This document shows, one piece after another, positions 56,886 to 64,000 of a stretch of 64,000 nt of DNA (its first letter is position 1; every line of letters starts with the position of its first letter). The stretch spans positions 1 to 64,000 of the forward strand of contig JANJXV010001832.1 of NCBI GenBank assembly GCA_024803745.1, read 5' to 3'. The position numbers and the translations under genes are program-made. Source of the DNA: Megascapheus bottae (lineage: Eukaryota; Chordata; Mammalia; Rodentia; Geomyidae). The notes below the pieces were generated by a model. It was not told the DNA's origin, searched no databases, and saw only the letters and a list, made by a program, of their open reading frames with translations.

Positions 56886-59800
56886 TACTCTTAAAAAGTT
56901 AAAAAGTTAAAAGCAAACAAGTGAGAAGTCAGCAATAATGACTCAAACCAGAAATTCTTTTTTTAACTTAGTTTTTTTTTTAGTTTCCTTGAGGTACAGT
57001 GAAAAAGAAAGGTATAGAACATGATTATTTATACATTGCACAATATAAAATTGAGTAAATTAACATCCATCAGCTCACAGTTACTTTTACACAGGTGCAC
57101 AATTTACAACATCATTCATTCTATTTTATATTACTTAGTGAATGGCAAATATACAATAGATTGCTATTGACTATAGTTACCATGTTCAACATAAGTATTT
57201 CTGTCAAACCAGAAATTCTATATCGGGATTTGTGTCATAAGCAAAGCATGTCAGTCACTTTCTTACTTAGTGCATAAAATATCATATTTTTAAGGAAAAA
57301 CTAAACACCTATTCATAAGCTCTGTTGTTTAGACCTGTAAGAACTGGGGAGCCAATGATAATCAATGAAATTACCCATGGTTAAAAATTGGACTGCATGT
57401 GTTGAATGTTTGTACAACTAAAGTTAAAAAATAAATTTTAAAAGTTGTACCTTTCTGAACTCATCTTTTCAAATAGTTGAACTCATCATTGGCTAGCTGT
57501 TTTGTCACAGTCTATGTGGGAAAAAATTGCTATGCTCTCCAATACTGGGTGATGGATTGAATGAAAAGAATGCCATTATTACATATTTTTGCACCTGTAC
57601 AAGCAGAATAGAATAAGACCAATTTTTCTCATCTCTACATAAGATAAATTTCTCAGTTTCCCAACACAGGAACACTGTAAGATAAACAGAATGCAGCTAA
57701 GTTTCAGCATATGGACCCTCCCTGTGATCCAAGCACAATCCTCAAGGCATGTGTCCACACTTCTTATATTCTTGCAATGACATGGTCATTTCTTCATACT
57801 ACTGTGGATTCCATCTATGATTAATGATAGTCTTGTGATCTCCTGTTGGATAAAAGATCTTATGAAGAAAAAAAAAAAACCTCTACAAATATTTTAGTCT
57901 GGTAATGAGTTGCTAAGAATAGATTTGACTAGCCTGTTTTTGTGCCATGCTCTTGAGATCTCTCCAGATTGTTCACTTTGCAGCTGCTAGTGAGCAGGTG
58001 AAAGCAGATTCTCAGAGGAGAATGTGAAGATTTCGAAACATTGCGACTCACGGAGTTCCTTTCAAATTGGTAATCATCTTGTTAATCGCATCCTTTAGCC
58101 ACGAACTTGACCACTGAAAGGAGTCAAAGAGTTTTTTCAGGGTAGTTGGTGGGCTGACAGGCATAGGTCACTGGGGAAGACATATCATCTAACTAAACAG
58201 GCTTTGCTGTCTGTGTAGTGATGATATGAAATCCAAAGTGCTTACCACAGAGAGAAGATGACACTGGTGAAATGTGATATTATCTCAGTACCCAGGAACG
58301 TGTAGATCTAACATTGACTATAGTTAGATATCCTCCATTTACAAATCTTAGATATAACACTGGCCTACCTCATAAAACTCTGCTATGGGAGGGAGGGAGA
58401 GAAAAACTTTGAAGGTATACAGAATAACATAAAACCAAAGTTTCTCACTCAGGAAGTCTACTACTGGCTTCTGTCTTAAACACTTTTTTGAAAACTTTCC
58501 CATCTTTCCACGCTTCCCCACGGAGACCTAGGGAAAAAAAATCATAAAATACACCAATTCTCAACACCACACAAAATAAGTACATTGCACTATAAATCCA
58601 ACTATTTGGGGATACAGTCACATTAACAAAGGAAGAAATTGAACTTCCCTCAGAATAAGCATCCTAAGCCACAATCTAGATTAACAGAAGATAATCCACT
58701 GTAAATTACTGAGTATCAAAAACCACTCTGATCCATACACCAATAAATGAACTAATTGAAAGTTGACCGGTTCTGTTTCCTATCTGGCTAGTTCAGCCCT
58801 CATGAAGCAATCTGGTGGTGCCCTGCTCCCAGGATGCCACCACATTGGTGCCAGAAGCCTGTTCAGGAGCGTGCTCTGCAGGCCAGGACTCCTGAACTCA
58901 AGAAACCTTCTTCACTCCACTGAGAAATTGAAGCTCCAGACATATGCCACCATGCCCCACAAATGTATTAACATTTTATTATCTTTAAGGAGTTGCCCTT
59001 AACTGAAGGAGTTCATGAATACAGTGCACTTTGATCAATGTCACCCTTTCAATATTCTCACCCATCTGTCTCCACCCTCCCCTTCCTTTATCTTGTATTG
59101 AATTTTTTGCAATGAAACTAAGCAGTTTAGGTGTACAATGGGGCTTGATCTGTGTTACAACTTCAACATCTTCACTCCCTCTTCGGCACACTGCTCATGA
59201 ATATTTTCAGTGTTTGGAGGTTATCTGTGGTACCAAGATTTGAACCCAGGGCCTTGAGTTCACTTGGCTTATTTATTCAGCTGGGATTCTACTACTTGAA
59301 CCCCACACCTCCAGCTCATGAAAGTGGATGGGAAATGAGTTGTTTGCCTAGCTCAAACTACTAATTACCAAAAAAAAGGAGGGGAGAGCATTAAAATGGA
59401 GAAGACTGGCATATGCGGTTTTAGGCAAGTCAAGTGAATATCATCATAATGGGACTTATCACAGTCATGTGCCACCTGAGGGGAGGCAAAAAGAAGGGCA
59501 CACATCATTTGTGATTGTCCTGGTGAAGGTGCATGGCACTGGGACATGGCAGCCAAATCCACACAGTTGAGAGTATTTTACACAGCTATCATCTTCCCAA
59601 GTGTCAAAGTCAAAGAAAGGCTCAGACACTGTTCTGACTGAAATGAGTAAGCAGATATATATATCATGACAATTAAATGCAAGGCAAGATCTTGTGCTGG
59701 GTCCATTTGTTCTCTAGGACATTGTTGGTAGAACTAGTGAAATCTGAGTGGATCCTGAAGACTAAGTGGTGGTGATATATGAGGGCTAATGTGTCTGGGC

Positions 59801-59958
59801 TAATGTCTTATTTTATCTGAGAGTATTCTCATCAGCTACACACCAGAGTGTTGGAGGGAGATGGAATGTCATGACAACTATTTGCTTTTAAAACATCACA
59901 TTTTGTTTCCAATTTACTGCAAGTTAATGATCACTTCAAAAATATATATATAGCTAAA
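56886..59958. other. PDLIM3-CCDC110 spacer
   Basis: Mostly unrecognised. 56960-57240 ('tttccttgaggtacagtg', 'ccatcagctcacagttactt') may be old L1 3' UTR. Reverse B1-like and dID-like relics are seen at about 58900-58965 and 59205-59325. No coding exons found. Confidence 0.45.
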
Positions 59959-60135
59959 GGCCAGGAGTTTGGCCTAGTGGTAGAGTGCTTGCCCAGCATG
60001 CATGAAGACCAGGGTTCGATTCCTGGGTACCACATACATAGAAAAAGCCAAAAATGGTGCTGTGGCTCAAGTGCTAGAGCTCTACTAATAAAACCCAAGG
60101 ACAGCACTCAGGCCCTGAGTTCAAGCCCCAGGACT

Positions 60136-60225
<90 letters not shown>
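59959..60225 (+). repeat. IDL-Geo SINE followed by (TA)n(GA)n
   Basis: IDL-Geo copy (59959-60138) whose A-tail is replaced by a (TA)n run (60139-60186), then (GA)n (60187-60225). A compound microsatellite seeded at a SINE tail. Confidence 0.9.
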
Positions 60226-60227
<2 letters not shown>

Positions 60228-60779
60228 AAAACTGCCAATATACTAGAAGAACTAAAATACATTTCAAGCTATTTTCTCTAATGTTAGTTTGAAAAATACA
60301 TCAAGGCCTGAAGAAAAAAATAAAGCTAACTAAATAAGGCATGCTGCAGATTAAAATAGAACTTATTAAATGGTTTGTGAGAAATGTAGAAATGTTAGAG
60401 ATTGCCATAGAAATAATATATGCTCTTCAAACTCTTCTGACTGGGACAAAAATTAAAAGGAAGCAGGCCACCTAGTCAGTAAGCAAGTCCTCATCTCCAC
60501 AATGCTATCTTTTGCAATGTGTTTGCTCAAGTACATCAGAAATTAGCAGATTTCACAAATGGAGTCCAGGACCTCTCCCACATGTGTAATGTGTGTATTT
60601 TACAACACCTCCAGTACATAAAAAGAACACACACTTTCTCTCTCTCTCTCCAAGTGTTTGTTCTCAAACCTCTCCAGATCTCCGCCCACCTTGGGTCCAA
60701 CAGGTGTTGACTGAAATTAGAGCATGATGAGAGCGAATTCTGATGGGCAGGGAGGATGCGGATGTGGTCCCTGGAGTTG
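60226..60779 (+). other. Upstream flank of CCDC110 CpG island
   Basis: Unique sequence with no repeats recognised; GC content begins to rise after 60660. Confidence 0.5.
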
Positions 60780-60962
60780 TTTTTTTTTGGGGGGGGGGGC
60801 GGTACCTCGAAGGGTCGGCTCACCTTGCAGTCTGGCCTGGTCTTGCAGAACTTGAAGCCTGCCCCAGGACCCCCGGACAAGCACAACCCGGTCTCCCTCT
60901 TCCTCTCCCCCCCCCCCCCCCCCCCCCGGCTTTCAGGTACAGGGGAGGGGGCGGGGCACGCC

Positions 60963-60979
60963 CGGTTGCTAGGCAACGG
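60963..60979 (+). promoter_or_regulatory. RFX-type X-box palindrome
   Basis: 'GGTTGCTAGGCAACGGG' contains the inverted repeat GTTGC-TAG-GCAAC, close to the consensus bound by RFX factors. It lies about 75-90 bp upstream of the CCDC110 ATG. Confidence 0.7.
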
Positions 60980-61052
60980 GATGCCCCTGGGGAGGGAGGG
61001 GGGCGGAGTGCGTGCGGCCGGGCGGTTGGCAGGAAGACCTTGAGCAGCAGAA

Positions 61053-61062
61053 ATGAGCCCTG
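61053..61062 (+). CDS. CCDC110: CCDC110 coding exon 1
   Basis: Ten coding bases, ATGAGCCCTG, then donor gtagga. The 5' UTR lies upstream in the CpG island; its start cannot be fixed from sequence. Confidence 0.85.
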
Positions 61063-63590
61063 GTAGGAGCGGTCGAGGGGGGGGGGGCTGTCCTTGGAGG
61101 GGGAGGCCGTGTGGAGGTTGGAGGCGCGAAGCCCGGAGCCTTTCGCTCCCGGCACACTCCGGGAGTTTCTAAGGTCGGCCTGGAGTGAGGACGTCTTATC
61201 TTTCTGAGACAGAGCCTGGCTACGTTGTCCGGGCTGGCCTCGAACTCGGTACGTAGCCCAGATCGGCCTTGAGCTCCCCAGTCCTGTGCGGGGATTCGGT
61301 GCGCCACCGCGCGGGCCCCGCCGGCCGCACCTTCCCCAGCAGCGCGCCGGCGGGGCTCAGTCCCGGAGGAACGCGCAGCGCACGGCGGGGCTCAGTCCCG
61401 GAGGAACGCGCCGCCCCCGGCCCTCCGCCCACCGCCACCGCGGCGCGGCCCCAGCGCGCCCCCCGGCGGCCACGGAGAGCACGGACGGTCGGAATCACCG
61501 CCTCTGGCCTCTGTGGTCCCTGACTGCTTCCCCCGGACAGAACTGAAAGCCCTGCTGGGTTCTGTGACAGAAAGGCGTCCCCAAGAAGAGGATGACCTGG
61601 ATTCCTTTCTCCTTTCAGCGTCCAGGGTCCAGGAACGTGGGGGCGGCGAACCAGGTAAACATCTCCAGGCCAAAGCTCCAGTGAGAGTGATGTCTCTGCC
61701 TTGTCCTGACTGCAGGGAGTGGATCCCAGGCCCACATCCCTGGCTGAGCTGGCGCAATGAATTAACAACAGCTAACGAGACACTTTGTGCCAGAATACTA
61801 AGGACATAAATGTTTGGACTCAGGCCTCACATAAGTCCTATGAACTAGATACTGTCATTACCACCACTTGACAAATGAAGAAACAGTCCCAGAGAGGCTC
61901 ACCAACACCCCCAAAAAACACAGGTATCAAAGAACAGAACCAGCATTCAGCGGAGTATAGGAATCTCCCACCACCCTAGAAACTGCTGTTTTGCCAGGTG
62001 CCAAATAAGAATTGCTGAGTGGCTCACTCCTATAATCCTGGGCTGCTCAGGATGCTGAGACCCGAGGATCATAGAACCCAAACTGAGTAATAAAGTACAT
62101 GAGACTCTTGTCTCCCATTAACCAAGGGCAAATAAGCCAGAAGTGGAGTTGTAGACCAGCTGGTACAATTCTATCCTTAAGCACAGTGATAGCACCCAGG
62201 CCCTGAGTTCAAGCCCCAGAATCTATACCAAAAAAGTAAAATAAAAGGGAAAGATGAAAATTGCAGGAATAATATCTTAGTACTTAAAGAGCTTTGTGGG
62301 TATCATGGTCACAAAACAATGTAAACATGAGAAAACATTGTGGATGTAAGCAAACAGCAAGTAGCATGAAAAACTTTGAGCTTATGTAGAAGGAAATATA
62401 ATCCTAGATTTCTCCTCTTTCTTCACAATGACTAAAACACTGAGTACAAATGAAATGTGTGTGTTAAATCCATTCAAGCCACTTACACCTTTTTAGGATA
62501 TGCTCTGTTTTTACAAAAAGCCATGTCATTAGCATCTCAGAAACAGAGCTACTTGTCTTCTTATTTTTAAGTATTTATCTGTTGCCACCTAGTGGTTTAT
62601 TATAAGAATGAGAACACTGTTGTAATCTCAAGTAGATATTTTCTTAAAGTGAGAATTATTTCTTAAATTTATTTTGAGAGCATCCCAGTGCAAATATTAA
62701 ATGTGCTGATTGCTCCTTCTACCCAACAAAGTTTGGAGCCTTTTTTTTAAGTAGCTGTTAAATATAAACTTTTAAGAATTAAATGACCTAATTTTTCTAT
62801 TTACTTTTTAGACTATGGCTGTATATCAGAATCAGAAAGTCAAATCCAACCACAATCAGCCCTGAAAGTGAGTGTACATAATTTTATTATCTTCAAAATC
62901 CTATGTAAAGGCTGATCTTGTTCAGAACAAATACTTCTTTAATGCATATAGTTTCTTCCACTTTAAGCTTCAGAAAAAATCATGCAAGTGCATTGAAGAG
63001 CCAGGGACTAAGCAACTGGGTGATGTGACTTCCACGTGACCTTCCTGGTATCTAGCAACTTTTAGGGATAGAGAAAAAAAGCATAATAGTTCAAGAATAT
63101 ATTCAGCTAGCTTTTTGCCAGAGCCAGCCGGCAGCGAACTGGGATTCCTGACTTTGGGGGTGAAGATTGGGAAAAGAAATAGATAAGAAAAAGATGGGGT
63201 CGGGAGGACTACAGCCCAAGTCAGCAGCCCAAAACTCCAGCTTAAGGCAAGCTTAAGACTATAGCCTAAGGCCGTGAGCTTAAGAGTATAGCACCGTTTA
63301 TTTCAAGTTCCAACCTTAAGTACTTTGTTTAAAACAGGGAAACTGCCAGGGGTCCCATTCGTACAAAACAGCAATCAAGTCTCAAATAGATTAAATGAGA
63401 AGCAATTAACACAGCCCAAAATCATGATAACAGCTTACTTCCTTGTGTACTCAATTGTGCAGGTCCAAGGTCACTGACCCCAACAGCTTTTAAAATCTAA
63501 TACATTTCTGTAATGTCATTTTAGGTTCTTCCGCATCAGCTGGAATCATTCCAGGCTTTGCGAATGCAGACTTTGCAAAACGTTACCATG
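61053..63590 (+). CDS. CCDC110: CCDC110 5' end, exons 1-4 (partial)
   Basis: Coiled-coil domain protein 110 (KM-HN-1), a long coiled-coil protein known from testis and as a cancer-testis antigen; molecular role unclear. Exons: 61053-61062, 61571-61654, 62812-62867, 63525-63590. Joined in frame they read Met-Ser-Pro-Glu, 'RRPQEEDDLDSFLLSASRVQ', 'DYGCISESESQIQPQSALK' and 'VLPHQLESFQALRMQTLQNV', collinear with human CCDC110. All junctions have AG/GT. The start ATG is chosen because MSPE splits at exactly the human position (ATGAGCCCTG|gtagg). The large coiled-coil exon lies beyond the window. It is on the same strand downstream of PDLIM3, as in human. Confidence 0.93.
61203..61321 (-). repeat. 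B1/7SL-like SINE inside CpG island
   Basis: Plus text 'gagacagagcctggctacgt', 'tgtccgggctggcctcgaac' and 'tgcgccaccgcgcgggcc' is a reversed B1/Alu-like monomer. It keeps CpGs at several positions where other copies here have decayed to TG or CA. Confidence 0.75.
61349..61411 (+). repeat. 35-bp-period tandem duplication
   Basis: Two identical 28-base copies (starting ggcggggctcag, ending ggaacgcgc) begin at 61349 and 61384. Confidence 0.9.
61571..61654 (+). CDS. CCDC110: CCDC110 exon 2
   Basis: Acceptor 'ttctgtgacag'. The first two bases complete Glu4, then Arg-Arg-Pro-Gln-Glu-Glu-Asp to Gly-Glu-Pro plus one base; donor 'ccag|gtaaac'. The end of the exon is shorter and Gly-richer than human. 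Confidence 0.9.
61770..61965 (+). repeat. MIR element
   Basis: 'cactttgtgccagaatacta', 'cataagtcctatgaactaga' and 'cttgacaaatgaagaaacag' are in MIR order. Confidence 0.65.
62008..62235 (+). repeat. SINE, B1-like + Geo
   Basis: 'gtggctcactcctataatcc' head, 'gtctcccattaaccaagggc' linker, 'ggccctgagttcaagcccca' end. Confidence 0.8.
62812..62867 (+). CDS. CCDC110: CCDC110 exon 3
   Basis: Completes Asp, then 'YGCISESESQIQPQSALK', ending in phase 0. Acceptor 'ttactttttag', donor 'ctgaaa|gtgagt'. Very close to human at the same position. Confidence 0.93.
63110..63491 (-). mobile_element. Solo LTR related to the PDLIM3-intron provirus
   Basis: A single 370-bp LTR (63116-63485) with the same ends (minus strand TGTTGGGG..GGCTCTGGCA) and shared blocks ('gaggactacagcccaagtca', 'tacttccttgtgt'). 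It lacks the 35-bp repeats and is clearly more diverged. A perfect 6-bp duplication GCTTTT (63110-63115, 63486-63491) shows insertion followed by LTR-LTR recombination. It lies in CCDC110 intron 3, antisense, 34 bp before exon 4. Confidence 0.92.
63525..63590 (+). CDS. CCDC110: CCDC110 exon 4
   Basis: 22 codons, 'VLPHQLESFQALRMQTLQNV' then Thr-Met. Phase 0 both ends. Acceptor 'gtcattttag', donor 'accatg|gtacaa'. Matches the human stretch with Ser to Thr near the end. Confidence 0.93.
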
Positions 63591-64000
63591 GTACAACTTT
63601 TATAATATATCTATCTAGCTATCTGACTTATCTGTTTATCTATATGTGAAATAGCCTAATAGCATTCCATTTTCTAAACTTAAGGGATCACTTTTCAGGT
63701 AGAATTTTAAAAGGTGACAATTTATTTCAGGTTCAGATATTTTTCTTGGGTAAAGTATATTCTTCTCTCTGTTATACTTATTTCAATATGAGACCGAAAG
63801 GAAAAGCATTTACTGAATTTTAAGTGCAATTTTGAAGTGCTGCCTGCATACCATTTACATATAGAAGCTTTCATAAGATTTAAAATATAACTCAACAGAG
63901 GTAGACAAACTGCCATTCAATTCCAGTTGGGGAAAAAAATCACAAGACTCATCTAAAAACAAGTAAGGCCTGGAAGTTTATGACTAGTCCCTGCAACTCA
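63591..64000 (+). other. Start of CCDC110 intron 4
   Basis: AT-rich, with a short CTAT/TATC repeat near 63606-63640. Nothing coding seen before the window ends. Confidence 0.7.

Larger units (their letters stand above)
60780..61560 (+). promoter_or_regulatory. CpG island promoter of CCDC110
   Basis: The only clearly CpG-dense, GC-rich block in the window. It spans CCDC110 exon 1 and reaches toward exon 2. It includes a G run (60789-60800), a C run of about 20 (60909-60928) and another G run (61078-61087). No TATA box is obvious, as usual for CpG-island promoters. A 'ggttgctaggcaacggg' at about 60963-60979 is an excellent RFX X-box-like palindrome (GTTGCTAGGCAAC), which fits a gene with testis or ciliary expression; that role is inference. 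Confidence 0.85.
61063..61570 (+). other. CCDC110 intron 1 (508 bp, CpG-rich)
   Basis: Contains a reverse B1/7SL-like SINE (61203-61321) with many intact CpGs and a tandem duplication (61349-61411). Confidence 0.8.
61655..62811 (+). other. CCDC110 intron 2 (1.2 kb)
   Basis: Contains a MIR (61770-61965) and a B1-like + Geo SINE (62008-62235). The remainder is unrecognised. Confidence 0.75.

Noticed and set aside
58763..59002. 79-codon frame upstream of CCDC110
   Set aside because: Its second half is a reversed B1-like relic, and there is no promoter or splice context.
61220..61768. 182-codon minus-strand open frame, and other long frames at 60743-61307
   Set aside because: GC-rich CpG-island sequence lacks stop codons by composition. 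The frame runs antisense across CCDC110 exon 2 and through a SINE, with no recognisable protein text.

Overview
This is nuclear DNA from a placental mammal, most likely a rodent of the superfamily Geomyoidea (kangaroo rats, pocket mice, pocket gophers). Genes are split by GT..AG introns and about half of the recognisable sequence is retrotransposon-derived. The commonest SINE is a dimer with an ID-like tRNA head and the right half described as 'Geo' in the IDL-Geo family, which is reported only from Geomyoidea. The species call is inference; the family resemblance is read from the sequence.

Two genes lie on the + strand. PDLIM3 (ALP, actinin-associated LIM protein) is represented by exons 2-9 (35052-55297): the rest of the PDZ domain, two alternative middle cassettes (exon 4, or exons 5+6), a linker and one LIM domain. 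I found no exon 1 in the 35 kb upstream. CCDC110 begins in a CpG island near 61.05 kb, and its first four coding exons (61053-63590) are visible before the window ends. PDLIM3 followed by CCDC110 on the same strand matches human 4q35.

Layout: 1-35 kb is non-coding (PDLIM3 intron 1 and/or upstream intergenic), with SINEs, 5'-truncated L1 copies and microsatellites. 35-55.3 kb holds PDLIM3, 55.3-56.6 kb its probable 3' UTR, 56.6-60.8 kb an intergenic spacer, and 60.8-64 kb the CCDC110 promoter and 5' exons.

Points of most interest: (1) PDLIM3 exons 4 and 6 carry similar ZM-like motifs, and exon phases force exon 4 and exons 5+6 to be mutually exclusive; (2) relative to the PDLIM3 consensus, exon 3 lacks one base and the last exon lacks two, so the gene as written is frame-broken or the assembly has errors; (3) a young, short, antisense class II-like LTR provirus, with paired LTRs, a tRNA-Lys-type primer site and a 6-bp target duplication, sits 86 bp upstream of the last PDLIM3 exon, and a related older solo LTR lies in CCDC110 intron 3; (4) two SINE families with unrelated heads share one right half, which itself looks tRNA-like. 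I found no previously undescribed system such as a defence locus or CRISPR array; the window is ordinary mammalian gene plus retroelement sequence with these local oddities.
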